From assembly GCA_905221605.1 (NCBI GenBank), contig CAJNDS010001513.1:266001-330000 (forward strand): a DNA stretch of 64,000 bases. The letters run 5' to 3'. Source of the DNA: Symbiodinium natans (lineage: Eukaryota; Sar; Dinophyceae; Suessiales; Symbiodiniaceae). Both the position numbers and the translations under genes were made by a program. The notes under the pieces were generated by a model. It worked only from the letters and a program-made list of their open reading frames with translations. It was not told the origin of the DNA and searched no databases. Positions 33,801-43,994 of the stretch are shown here, piece by piece (the first letter of the stretch is position 1; each line of letters begins with the position of its first letter).

Positions 33801-34593
33801 ACCCCCTGAAGCAAACACCTATTACCTTGACATCCCCCCCGCCTCCCAAGCACGACAAACCTACAGCCGGCCCCCCCGAAACCCGAAACCCTAAACCCTA
33901 AACCCTAAAATCCATTTACCGGATCGTTTCCTGAGAGCCCCGCAGAAGGCTGCAGCGCATTTTGCGGAAACTGCTGGAGCAGCAGTGCCGCAGCAAGACG
34001 CCACTGCAGCCCTGGGGGGTTCATGGCTTAGGGTTTAGGGTTTAAGGTTTGGGGTTTAGGGTTTAGGGTTTAGGGTTTGGGGTTTGGGGTTTAGGGTTTA
34101 GGGTTCCTAGCACAGCAGAGCCCCCCCCAACACACCCTGAAACCCTGATAGCCTCTGCCACAGGCACTGATCGCCGAGGTCAGCTCGGCGACAGAGACCT
34201 GTTCCGTCGCCTCGGCAGCCCAGGGGTCAGACTTTGGCGCCTTTGCGGTCGTTTTTTGGGCCTTTGGAGCCCTAAACCCTAAACCCTAAACCCGAAACCC
34301 TAAACCCTAAACCCTGGTTCGGGTTTCGGGCTTAGGGCCTCCGCAAGTACCCAGCTGGGGGAGCTGAGGTTTTGGGGGCTCCAGGCTTGAAACCCTTGTT
34401 TCCGTGCCGTTTAGGGCTTAGGGTTTAGGTTTAGGGTTTAGGGTTTCGGGTTTAGGGTTTAGGGTTTAGGGTTCAGGGTTCAGGGTTCAGGGTTTAGGGT
34501 TTAGGGTTTCGGGTATAGGGTTTAGGGACCCGAAACCCCTGAGCCCTGCACCTCCAAGGAGGCTATGTGCTGCTCCCAGTGGTTCTGGCTTGC
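27840..34593 (-). CDS. PPR protein broken into at least 14 mini-exons
   Basis: Proposed exons in order: 34552-34593, 34153-34198, 33944-34011, 33623-33679, 33156-33203, 32733-32786, 32468-32500, 32273-32330, 32000-32051, 30989-31052, 30147-30200, 29225-29267, 28693-28750, 28280-28306, 27840-27870. Each carries half a PPR motif. Helix A: ELTSAISACGRG, VATYNAMMDACACSGRW, VISYNSLINACG, PDVVLCNTLLRAC, VSYTTCISALELSHKW, LVAYNATMGTC. Helix B: WRLAAALLLQQFPQNALQPS, AIAWFQHLSQALLRPS, AVHFFDLIQAQGLDP, VSLLRSMHARELQPS. Spliced joins such as LQPS|VATYNA, RWEQ|AIAWF, LRPS|VISYN and WRK|AVHFF restore canonical PPR spacing. Nearly all introns are GC-AG and hold telomeric repeats or MITEs. Weak points: the first join, an island at 30,500-30,590 that may be another exon, and the two or three 3' exons. 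Both ends are missing. Likely an organelle RNA-binding protein. Confidence 0.78.
27907..28035 (+). repeat. TTTAGGG array (longest perfect run in the window)
   Basis: About 18 perfect heptamers in the intron between the PPR exons at 28,280 and 27,840. Confidence 0.93.
28209..28303. repeat. Telomeric block flanked by a perfect 25-bp direct repeat of exon sequence
   Basis: CCTCAGGCCACTAAGGCTTT plus CAAGG occurs at 28,209-28,233 and 28,279-28,303 without a mismatch. The 45 bp between consist only of TTTAGGG units (one CTTAGGG). The repeated 25 bp coincide with most of a proposed 27-nt PPR exon (reads HLESLSGL). Confidence 0.9.
29770..29858. mobile_element. MITE family A, copy 3
   Basis: Left arm GGGAGTGTTCAACCTTGTAG, right arm ACGGTCAGTATAAGGGGGAA ending at AACATCCTAAC. 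It lies in a PPR intron. Confidence 0.55.
30231..30327. mobile_element. MITE family B, clear copy
   Basis: Left arm GTAAGTTCTCTGAATTAGGG, inner GGGTACCTTATATATTCGGG, right arm AAAAGGGACCATAGTTTAGA. It lies 30 bp upstream of the PPR exon 30,147-30,200 and would be removed with the intron. Confidence 0.65.
30823..30919 (-). repeat. CCCTAAA array
   Basis: Twelve to thirteen heptamers ending in CCCTAGA variants, about 70 bp from a PPR exon. Confidence 0.9.
32571..32706. mobile_element. MITE family D
   Basis: Arms TAATCCCCTCCCCCTAGTA and TACTGGAGGGAGAGGGGATTA pair over about 20 bp; the centre is AT-rich. It fills most of the PPR intron 32,501-32,732. Single copy in the window. Confidence 0.6.
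33527..33581. mobile_element. MITE family A, short hairpin copy
   Basis: 55 bp, TTGGGATGTTCTAACAG to GTATAAGGGGGAACATCCCA, the most compact member. It lies in the PPR intron 33,204-33,622. Confidence 0.65.
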
Positions 34594-35261
34594 CTGAGGG
34601 GCATCGGCCGAGGGCACTCCGCGAAGTGGTTCAAAGGGTTGTAGGGTTGCAGGGTTTAGGGTTTAGGGTTCAGGGTTCAGGGTTCAGAATTTAGGGTTGA
34701 GAGTTTAGGGTTTAGGGTTTAGGGCTTTTATGGGAGTCAGGAGGAACACGAGCAACTGTGAAGATGGGGGGGGGGGGACACGAGGCGATTCTGCAGGCCC
34801 CATGCCCATGTTGCCCTAACATCTGAGGTTGATGAGCGCCTTACAGGCCTCTCAGTGTCATCTGGCACTTCTAGTCTTGTCTTCACTTAGCAGGGTAGCT
34901 ATGAGTTTACTTCTTAGCTGCTGTAGCTGCCTTATTGAGAAACCCCATAAACCCAACAAGGCTAAGGATCTAAAGTTGTAGTAAAGGACCAAAGAGTAAT
35001 CGCTTCGGCTTCTTGAGAGCCGTTCAAGGGTCCCCATACAACAGGTTCCTTGGAATCATGAGGCAGTTGGGCTTGACGCTCTAAACACTAAAACTCCAAA
35101 TCCCTGAACCCCTTGACCTTAGACCCTCTGCAACCCTAAACCCTAAACCCTAATCCATAAATCCTTGAACCCTTAAGACCCTGAAGCCGAAGTCCGGAAT
35201 CCCTGAAACCTGAAACCCTAAGACCCTGAACCTTAGTCCTGAATCCCTGAACTTATAAAGG

Positions 35262-35345
35262 CCTAAACCCCTAAACCCCTAAACCCCTAAACCCCTAGAC
35301 CCCTAAACCCCTAAACCCCTAAACCCCTAAACCCCTAAACCCCTA
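35262..35345 (-). repeat. CCCCTAAA octamer array
   Basis: About ten copies of an eight-base variant (TTTAGGGG), homogeneous apart from one CCCCTAGA. Confidence 0.88.
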
Positions 35346-35562
35346 ATCGTAAAAGCCCTAAACCCTGAGCCGTGGGCGGCTGTGGTCGATGGGCGAAGCA
35401 CAGACCGGCCTCGTGCTATTGTTGCGCACTGGCTTTGTTGGGTTTAGGGTTTAGGGTTCAGGGTTTGGGGCTCAGCAGGTTGTGCGGGGGTCACCCACCA
35501 TAGTCACTTTTTTTTTGGGGGGGGTAGAATATTCTTTGAAGGGTCTGTGGCTAAGGTTAGGG

Positions 35563-35756
35563 TTTAGGGTCTAGGGTCTGGGGTCTAGGGTTTCAGGTTT
35601 AGGCTTTAGGGTTTAGGGCTTAGGCTTTAGGGTTTAGGGTTTAGGGTTTAGGGTTTAGGGTTTAGGGTTTAGGGTTTAGGGTTTATTTAGGGTCTAGGGT
35701 TTAGGGTTTAGGGTTTAGGGCTTAGGGCTTAGGGCTTAGGGCTTAGGGTTTGTCTG
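35563..35756 (+). repeat. TTTAGGG array with CTTAGGG end
   Basis: Perfect heptamers near 35,636-35,685, then a variant patch and a run of CTTAGGG units. Confidence 0.88.
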
Positions 35757-35826
35757 ACTCCCGAGGCCGCCTCAGGAAGCTAAGCTTGTCCATCTAAGAC
35801 CTTATTGAGTTTCATTACGAAATGTG

Positions 35827-35936
35827 GGTTTAGGGTTTAGGGTTTAGGGTTTAGGGTTTAGGGTTTAGGGTTTAGGGTTTAGGGTTTAGGGTTTAGGGTT
35901 TAGGGTTTAGGGTTTAGGGTTTAGGGTTTAGGGTTG
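35827..35936 (+). repeat. TTTAGGG array
   Basis: Fifteen to sixteen perfect heptamers. Confidence 0.93.
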
Positions 35937-36750
35937 GCCCCCAACAAATTTCGTGATAGGTAGCCCGCTGGCCAGCCCGATTCCCTTTAGTAGGCTTGGT
36001 TTTTGGTACTCGCTATGATCGCAGCTTTATTGCCGGAAGACTCCTGGCCTCAAGGCCCTAAAAGTTTCAGGGTCTAAGGGCCGTGGCTTCTGGAAGGTTA
36101 GACAGCTTCAAGACTTTTGGCCGTAAAGGTCCCGGGCTTAAGGCCCTTGGCTTCAGCTCAGGTCCTCGCCCCCTAAATTTGTTTGGGTGGCTCCCGCGGG
36201 CATTTCTTTTCAGAGGGTTTCAGATTTGTTTGGAGCGGGGGGGGGGGCCCTACTAAAGCCAGTGCAACATCGTTGCATCTCACTGTGAGACCCTAAGCAC
36301 CCCCAAAACCCTAAACCCTCTAAGCCCTAAGCACTATACCCTAACCCTCAACTCTAAACCCCAAGCCCTAAGCCCTATAGACCCTAAGCCCCTAAGCCCT
36401 AAACCCGAAGCCCTAATTAGCCCTAGACCCTAACCCTAAGCCCCAAACCGAACAGTCCGAGAACCCCTATGCGAACAAAGCTAATGTCAGGCCTGAGCCC
36501 TGCCAGGGGCGCCGCCAGCCGACTGGCCTAGAAGTCGGCATCAACTAGGGTTTCTGGTCTAGGGTTTAGGGTTTAGGGTTTAGGGTTCAGGGTTTAAGGC
36601 AAACGACATGAAGCAGGGTTTCCATCCGTTCCTGGTACGTGTATATAGAGCACCTGATAAATATTGGTGAACCCTACTTCACATGCGCACATGCTCTCAA
36701 GGCAAAGGCCTCTGCGCCAGTGTCCGCACCACCATGCCACGGCGTGCCCT

Positions 36751-36838
36751 GTTTAGGGTTTAGGGTTTAGGGTTTAGGGTTTAGGGTTTAGGGTTTAGGG
36801 TTTAGGGTTTAGGGTTTAGGGTTTAGGGTTTAGGGTTT
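36751..36838 (+). repeat. TTTAGGG array
   Basis: Twelve perfect heptamers. Confidence 0.92.
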
Positions 36839-36865
36839 CGGTTTCGGGTTATTGGGGGTGTGCTT

Positions 36866-37460
36866 CTAGGGTGGCTTATCAAATTCTGCCCATTTTGCCT
36901 TGTTCGCGGGCAGGTTTGGGTTTAGAGCGCGAACTATGGACCAGGCCAGGAAAGCGGGGGGGGGGGGAAGTTGGGCGCGCAGTAGGCCGAAGATCTGTGC
37001 AAGTTTTCCGACGGCTTTCGGGTTCTGAGTAGATACCAAGCACTCGTGACTTTTTCCCCACGTAGCCCTGCTGCTTCTAGGTTGGCCAATTGCTTTAAGC
37101 ACAATACCCTAAACCCTAAACCCTAAACCCGAAACTCTAAACCCTAAACCCTAAACATGAAAAGGAAGCCCTGGGAATCCCAAACCCTCATGAAAGGGAA
37201 CTCGAACATGGAACCAGAACGCCGCTGGGCATCCTAGTCACGTCCCTCAACCTGCTGCAGACATGGGCCACCCTAAACCCTAAACCCTAAACCCTAAGCC
37301 CTAAACCCTAAACCCTCAACCCTCAACCCTCAACCCTCAACCCTAAACCCTAAACCCTAAACCCTAAACCCTAGCCCTAAACCCTAAACCCTAACGGCCT
37401 GAAGCGCGCCAAGCGCAAAAATCCGCGCAGGAGGCGGCCACCAGGGTTCCATGATGAGGC
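36866..37460. other. Unassigned exon-like islands
   Basis: A minus-strand frame at 36,866-37,102 contains KAVGKLAQIFGLLRAQ. A plus-strand frame near 37,396-37,475 is strongly basic (LKRAKRKNPRRRRPPG), like a nuclear localisation stretch; the opposite strand is open too. No family is recognised. Confidence 0.2.
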
Positions 37461-37577
37461 GTTTAGGGCGCAGGGTTGAAGGTCCAACGGCGAGGTGTCT
37501 GTTCTTCAGGGTTTAGGGTTTAGGGTTTAGGGTTTAGGGTTTAGGGTTTAGGGTTTAGGGTTTAGCTTAGTGTTCAT

Positions 37578-37682
37578 ATGGGGGTTTACGAACATAGGTG
37601 ACCCCCAATATATACCCCCAAATAGTGGGATTCCCTTGTAAGAAGGACCCCAAAAAATGTACCCCTAATTTCGGAAACCCCC

Positions 37683-37686
<4 letters not shown>
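37578..37686. mobile_element. MITE family F, copy 1
   Basis: Starts TATGGGGGTTTACGA and ends TTTCGGAAACCCCCATA. The interior GGGATTCCCTTGTAAGAAGGA parallels the copy at 46,729. An AT microsatellite follows directly. Confidence 0.65.
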
Positions 37687-37723
<37 letters not shown>

Positions 37724-37730
37724 CATATGA
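37683..37730. repeat. AT microsatellite
   Basis: TA dinucleotides abutting a family F MITE. Confidence 0.85.
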
Positions 37731-38714
37731 ATTTGCCGCGTTGGGGCTTCTAAGGCTTCTAGGATTCTAGAAGATTCTCGAGGGTTTTCTAGAGTTGAGA
37801 ACCGTTCCCTGGACCCCGAAAAAGCCGGACAGGAAGGCTTTTTGCGGCTGGTGGAAAGACCCTAAACCTTAAACCCAAAACCCTAAACCCTAAACCCCAA
37901 ACCCCGAACCCTAAACCTGAAGTTTAAGGTATAGACTTGGGGGCTTCTGGCATCTCATCAAAGGCCTCCGATAACCCTGATCTCCGGGTACTTCCTGGGG
38001 GAGGGCGGGGCAACAGATGGCGGCCGGTGCACCTCGACGCAGACTAGACTCCTTAGACCGTATCCTCCCAAACTGGAGGTGTAGGGTTTAGGGCAAAAAA
38101 AACCCTACACCCTAAACCCTAAGTCCATAGGGTTCAGGGTTGTGGGTTGAGTTCAAAAGTCCCAAATGACCCCAAAAAACCCCAACAACGCCCGACTGTG
38201 AATCTGGGGCCTGCGCGGATTCATCATGCTACTGCCTTCTTCGGGTTTTAGGATTTCGGGTGAACCCTCCAAACGTCCACTCTACCTTGCAAGCCCTAGA
38301 CCCTAAATCTTACCTACAGCCGTATACCGAAAACCTACACCCTAACCCCTAACCCCTAAACCCTAAACCCTAAACCCTACACCCTTAACTGCTACTTGTA
38401 TGCACCCCAAAGCTCCGTCTCTGAGGGCATTGCCGGGACTCGGGCCGGCGAAGCAGTTGTCCACTCGCCCCTTGATGCTTCGGGGCGTAGGCTTGTAGGG
38501 TTTAGGGTTTAGGGTTTCATTAGGGTTTAGGGTTTTGGAGTTTCAGGGGTAAACACGGTGTTCTGCGGGCTCAAGTGGCTCATCGGGGTTTTGGCAGTTT
38601 CAGGGCTCACAAGGCTTATGACAGGGCTTGTGGCCTTTCCAGGGCTTATGGGTGTTCAGGACTTAAGGCTTCTGGAGTAGGAGTGGTCCCCTAAAACCCT
38701 AAACCCGGCAAAAG

Positions 38715-38734
38715 GGGGGGGGGGGGGGGGGGGG
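38715..38734 (+). repeat. Poly-G run
   Basis: About 20 consecutive G. Confidence 0.85.
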
Positions 38735-38749
38735 TGATCGAACTTATGG

Positions 38750-40220
38750 GCCCTCGGGGTGTAGGGTTTTACAGCGCCAATGCGCACTGAATGCTAGACA
38801 TGTCGCTGCCAAGCTTACAAGACACCCATGCCCAGGAAGGAGCAACTCTACATATTGACCCTCTTAACCCTTAAACACCAAGACCCTAAACCCTAAACCC
38901 ATACATAACTAGGGCGATAGTAACCCTAAGCAAGGCAAGAACCAATTTTAGCTCCAGCTGCATTGTTTGCAACCCCCGTGAGTAAGTAGTTGTACTGCTG
39001 AAGCTCGCTACAACCCTATTCAGAGCCTACTCAAAACCCCAGTCATTGCTACCCTAATATCCTAAGCCCGAGTTCTCAGTGCCCCGCAACCCCCCACCCC
39101 ATACTCAAACCCTTATGAACCCTAAACCCTAAACCCTAAAGAAACTCCCAGGTAGTAAGGCCCGTGGATGCGCCCACGCGATGGGGCCTGCGGACATCCA
39201 GGTGTCTCGCCGCCTGCAAATTCCAGGGTCCGAAGTATGGGCCCTTTAATTTGGGGAGCCCTACTATATAACTCTTCTATGCACTTTACATATTTCAAGG
39301 CCCATACTTCAAATCCCTATAAATTATAAACAAGGACAAGGGACCACACTTAGGGCCCATGGTTCCAACCGTAAACAGATCAAGGGTTTCGGGGTTTAGG
39401 GTTCATGATGTTAGGGTTCAGGGTTTAGAGTCTCGAGTCGACATAGGGCCTTAGGGTTTCACGTCTAAAGGTTCCATGGGTCTAGGGGTGTAGGGCGTAG
39501 GGTTTAGGGTTTAGGGGTTCTCTGGAGAGCTTGCGGCTGCATGGCCGTAATGCTTTGAGGGGCTTGGGATGTAGGAGTTGTGGGCCCAGGTCCTGGGGCC
39601 TGCATGCTCAATCCGGGAATCTCAGATTTAGGGTTCCTCGTGCTATGCTACTTGCTACCAGGACAGCATCAGCAGAAGCCACCTAAACCCTAAACCCTAA
39701 GCCCTAAGCCCTAAGCCCTAAACCCTAAACCCTATGAACCCTTCCCCTCACAATGCGTTTCACAAGGCCTGTGAAGCGGATCGCGCTGAGGCCGAAGATG
39801 CCACGGCACAGGCCAGGCACTGCCTCATGTTTCGGGGTGTAGCTTGGAATGTTCCCCCTTATACTAGCAGTTACTAACAGTCCTTAGTAGACATTCAAAA
39901 ATATTCAAGTATTTTTGAAAGGGATTATTCTAGTACCCCGATTATAATCCCCATGAAGGACTGTGAGAACCTACATTCTGACCTGGTTCCGCTGAAGCAG
40001 GGGTCTATGTATAGTCTTCCCAGGCAAGTTGCGGGGGGATCTGGGGTTTAGGGTTCAGGCTTTGGGGCTCGATGGCGGTGTCTGAGGTCGTGGCCAGAAA
40101 TGACAGCAGCAGAAGGCCTTAGGGTTCCCTAAACCCTAAACCCTAAACCCTAAACCCTAAACCCTGAACCCTGAACCCCTTTAGGGTGCAGGGTTTGGGG
40201 TTTAGGGAAGCCACCGGTGT
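38750..40220. other. Region without assigned gene
   Basis: Islands at 39,150-39,240 (minus, AARHLDVRRPHRVGASTG) and 39,745-39,830 (plus, CEADRAEAEDATAQARHC) are open and protein-like but unplaced. The rest is degenerate telomeric DNA and AT-rich sequence. Confidence 0.3.
39844..39975. mobile_element. MITE family A, long copy
   Basis: Starts TTGGAATGTTCCCCCTTATA and ends with GGACTGTGAGAACCTACATT. It contains an internal duplication of the ACTAACAGTCCT core and a small hairpin AAAAATATTCAAGTATTTTT. Confidence 0.45.
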
Positions 40221-40226
40221 ATGCTC

Positions 40227-40342
40227 GGTTGACCTACTGGTTCTTCGTCAGGAATGAGGGAATTCGGTACCGTGCACTGGCGCCCTTTTCTCCTTCAGGG
40301 GGTTAAACAAGGTACCGCATTGCTTCATTCTCTGCCAAGAGC
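40227..40342. mobile_element. MITE family C, diverged copy
   Basis: Left arm CTGGTTCTTCGTCAGGAATG, inner GGTACC on both sides, right arm GCTTCATTCTCTGCCAAGAG. Confidence 0.5.
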
Positions 40343-41167
40343 CGTCGGTTTAGGGTTAGGGCTTGCAGGGTTTCAGGTCTGATGACGCTCGGCTTGGCAT
40401 CTGCAACCTTATGGAAACTACGATTGCCGAAGGCCTCAAAAGACCGCAACTCTGGGGGGGTTTTTGGAATCTCATTCTCGACCCTCTGCAACTCTAAACC
40501 CTAAACCCTCAGCCCTAAATGCAGCCCATGGACCGCGGCTCAGCGGCGTGGCCTGTGCACGTGCCGTCTGCCCCGAAATCCTATTCCCGAATTTGTGCTG
40601 GGGTTTCAGGGTGCGTTTTTCTGCAGAGGGTCCCTTGTAGCTTGCTATGAAGAGGACCTTCGGAAGGGGACCGCTAAACTTAGAAAACCCCAAGTAATTT
40701 CGAAGTCTCTGTTGAGCACATGTTCCGTAATCAATCCTTGCACGAAGCACCCAGGAACCCTACAACCAAGCAAACGCGCACGAAATCGCGCCCCGCCCGA
40801 AGGAACTTGTAAAAAGGACCCTTTAACGCTGTCTGCCCTACACACCCCCTACTCCCAAGATTTCCAAAAGCCCTCTCATATGGACCCGAAATAATCCTGA
40901 AACCTCAACCCTAAACCCTGAAGCAACCCGAAACCCTGAAGTAACCCGAACCCCTAAAGTAACCCCAAACCCCAAACCCCAACCCCCAACCCCCAACCCC
41001 CAACCCCCAAACCCCAAACCCTAGGAAGTCCCGGGAGTCGGTGGAAGTGCCCGCCTTGTGGGCACCCTGCCGCTGTTGCCGCCCTGCGGTGCGCTCGCCG
41101 TGGGGGCAAGAAGGGGGAACTGCAACTCCGAAACACGCCACCCTAGAACCCTGAGTGCCCCTATAGG

Positions 41168-41279
41168 TTTAGGGTTTAGGGTTTAGGGTTTAGGGTTTAG
41201 GGTTTAGGGTTTAGGGTTTAGGGTTTAGGGTTTAGGGTTTAGGGTTTAGGGTTTAGGGTTTAGGGTTTAGGGTTTAGGG
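41168..41279 (+). repeat. TTTAGGG array
   Basis: Sixteen perfect heptamers, ending at a foldback element. Confidence 0.93.
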
Positions 41280-41289
41280 GGTTTAGGGG

Positions 41290-41395
41290 TACTACCCCTC
41301 TATACCACCCCCCCTAGGTTCCCCCTTAAGTAACTTTAATTGGGCTTAATCAGCCCTAAATAGCCTTAATATGGGGGGAACCCAGGGGGGTAGTT
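41290..41395. mobile_element. Foldback element family G
   Basis: Arms CCCCCCCTAGGTTCCCCC and GGGGGGAACCCAGGGGGG plus outer CTACCCC/GGGTAG pair. The AT-rich centre repeats GGCTTAATCAGCCCTAAATA. It abuts the preceding telomeric array directly. Confidence 0.55.
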
Positions 41396-41570
41396 TAGGG
41401 ACCTGAGGGGTTCTTTGCGGGTTTCGGGGCTACTTAGGTATCTAGGGGATGATATAAGGAAAATGATAGGGGCTATAAAATTTAGAGGGGAATGAGATTC
41501 AGGGCCCTCTAGGGGTCCCTCCTTTTTCCCCTTTGTGCTTGTGCTTTCCGATTTTGCTGCGCCATCCCCC

Positions 41571-41620
41571 AGCCTGGTGCAGCCATGGCAGACGCAGGGC
41601 CCAGCAGCCAGACCCTAAAC
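41571..41620 (+). CDS. Candidate first exon (MADAGPSSQ...)
   Basis: GGTGCAG|CC is followed by ATGGCAGACGCAGGGCCCAG, a typical-looking N-terminus directly behind a pyrimidine-rich stretch that could be a spliced-leader acceptor. Telomeric repeats begin about 25 bases on. No following exon was identified. Confidence 0.25.
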
Positions 41621-42664
41621 CCTAAACCCTAAACCCTAAACGCTAAACCCTAAACCCTAAACCCTAAACCCTAAACCCAAACAGCCACTCAAGAGGAAGA
41701 CCTCCTAGCACACTGAGGCCTCCCTTAACCTCGGTCATGTGTGGGCTCCGTGTCTGTGCGCCTTCCTTGCATGTCACTGCTTCTTTTCAGGCCCTGAGCC
41801 GAGTTTAGGCAGGGGTCAGAGTTCAAGGTTCGATCGGACCTGCGTCTGTCGGAGAAGTGAGGCTTCTGATGCGAAACAGGAGCGTCTGTGGTCTATGGTT
41901 CTACCCTCACTCTTTTGAATGATGTCCTCTATCTCTTGTATAGAGCAACCAATGTCAACTACCAATTGGCATCCTAAACCGTTGTCAAGCCTTTTGCAGA
42001 CACTGTGGGAAACTGCCAACATCACTGTACTGGAGCCTTTCAAGAATATTCGATGAAGCTGAAATTGCTCTTCGAAAACAGATACTGTAAAGTTCAGGGT
42101 TTAGGGTTTAGGCTGATAAACTAGAGGCGGGCCGAAAGATTTTGTGCCTTGGGCAACTACTTAGACCCCGAAGTTTGAAGTTTCATGCAGATGCTCAAAG
42201 GAGAGGCAGGGTGGGGTTTCGAAACTCGGCTGAGGGTCGCTCCCCCCATCTTTCCCAAAATCACCCTGAAGGTGCGCGGCCGAGAAAGAGATTTCTCGCA
42301 GCCCGAAAGCCTGGCATGCTGCACGCATTAACCCACCCTCAGAGTCCACCCTTACACCCTGAAAAGCCCTGTCACCCCCCAAGCCCTCATCAGCCCCCCA
42401 AAGCCCCCTTCCACCACCGAAACCCAATGCATCCTAAACCCTGAACCCTAAACCCTAAACCCTAAACCCTAAATCCTAAACCCTAAACCCTAGACCTCAA
42501 GCCTCGAACTGAGCAACGGCGGGTTTGACGTTTTTTTTTCCGTGGAGCGCAGAAGCCTTCGTCTGGGGTCAAGGGCCCTGCTCCCAAGATGAATAACCTG
42601 CTGAGGGCTGGGGATGAGGGTTGAGGGAAGGTCTAGGGTTTAGGGTTTAGGAGGATTTAGGGTT

Positions 42665-42768
42665 TAGGGTTTGAGGGGGTTTAGGGTTTAGGGTTTAGGG
42701 TTTAGGGTTTAGGGTTTAGGGTTTAGGGTTTAGGGTTTAGGGTTTAGGGTTTAGGGTTTAGGGTTTAG
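42665..42768 (+). repeat. TTTAGGG array
   Basis: About 13 perfect heptamers after a GAGGGGG interruption. Confidence 0.92.
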
Positions 42769-43042
42769 GTCGGTGGGGCTTCGTTTTGCGGTTGCTGGAG
42801 CTAGGGAGAGCTAAGAGAGCACGTCTCTGGATCACGGTTGCTCCTAGCCATCCTAAACCCTAAACCCTAAACCCTAAACCCTAAACCTTAAACCCCAAAC
42901 CCTAAACCCGAAACCCTAAAAACCCTAAACCCTAAGTCCTAAACCCAGAAACCAAATAATGCCCAAAACTCGCCACCGGAACCCCTCCCTTCACTTCGAA
43001 AGACCCCCTGACGCCCTGGAGAACCAGGCCTCAACGCCTGAA

Positions 43043-43045
<3 letters not shown>

Positions 43046-43075
<30 letters not shown>
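43046..43075. repeat. Poly-C run
   Basis: About 30 consecutive C, the longest homopolymer in the window. The exact length is uncertain for any sequencing method. Confidence 0.85.
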
Positions 43076-43077
<2 letters not shown>

Positions 43078-43203
43078 GAAACGCCAAGCCCTAAACAACC
43101 TAAACCCTAAATGGACCTGAGGCCCGCGTCATATTTAAGGGCCGTTTAACTAGAATGAGACTCTTGGGGTGGTGAGTGTTGCCAGAAAAGAAGGGAGTCA
43201 TAT

Positions 43204-43299
43204 GGGTGGCTTCCTTGGTCTCTTTTCTTGGTACCCACTATAGGGCGGCACCCGTTTACAAGGGATCCCAAAAAGGGACCCTAATTCTGAGAACTACCC
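43204..43299. mobile_element. MITE family B, copy
   Basis: Right arm AAAAGGGACCCTAATTCTGA ending GAACTACC fits the family well; the left arm is diverged (GGTGGCTTCCTTGGTCTC). Confidence 0.5.
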
Positions 43300-43461
43300 A
43301 ATGGCAGGGAGTAAGCTTTCAGAAGCTATCCGGGAATTACCACGCCATCTCCTGGTCAGCCCGCCTTGCTCAAGCGAAGTGGAGATTTCGGGCCTGGCTG
43401 CTGACACGAAACTAACCAGTATTCTTCCTACTGCTATTGATTTATTGATTGTTGCTATATA

Positions 43462-43464
43462 TAC

Positions 43465-43531
<67 letters not shown>

Positions 43532-43578
43532 GAGAGGGCGACGTTTTCTATGTATACATATATATATATATATATATT
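43462..43578. repeat. GATA microsatellite followed by AT repeat
   Basis: About 17 GATA tetranucleotides, then GAGAGAG, then TA repeats from 43,556. Confidence 0.9.
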
Positions 43579-43994
43579 TACATATATATGTATGACATAT
43601 GTTGTTGTTGTTGTTCTTGTTCTTTGGGGGGAGGGGGGTTGCTTTAGTTAAGGGCTTGGGGGTATTTCAGGGCTTGGGGGGTTTATAGTTCAGGTTGAGG
43701 CTCTATAGGGCTTACTTCAGCCCACACGCCTTTGTGAAAGCGCGCCAGCCAGGCGCACTCTACCCATCAGGCCATACATTTGCATTCACAGGCTCCTGAC
43801 ATTGAGCCAAGTATCACAAGGTTTAAGATTTCGGGGGTTTAAGGGGTTTAGGGGGTTTAGGGGGTTTAGGGTGTAGGGTTTAGGGTTTAGGGTTTGGGGT
43901 TTGGGGTTTAGGGTTTCAGGGCCTCGGAAGGAATGGATGCACAGCGCAGGCTACGCAAGTTGCTCTTGCATCGCGTCTCCGGCTGAGCGCCCAC

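Larger units (their letters stand above)
34640..36740. other. Repeat-dominated region without assigned gene
   Basis: Long TTTAGGG blocks separated by islands of 60-300 bp. A minus-strand island near 36,670-36,750 reads GTPWHGGADTGAEAFALRAC and is exon-like. Others (34,750-35,100 and 35,940-36,280) show no coherent frame. The 5' end of the fragmented PPR gene should lie here but was not identified. Confidence 0.4.
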
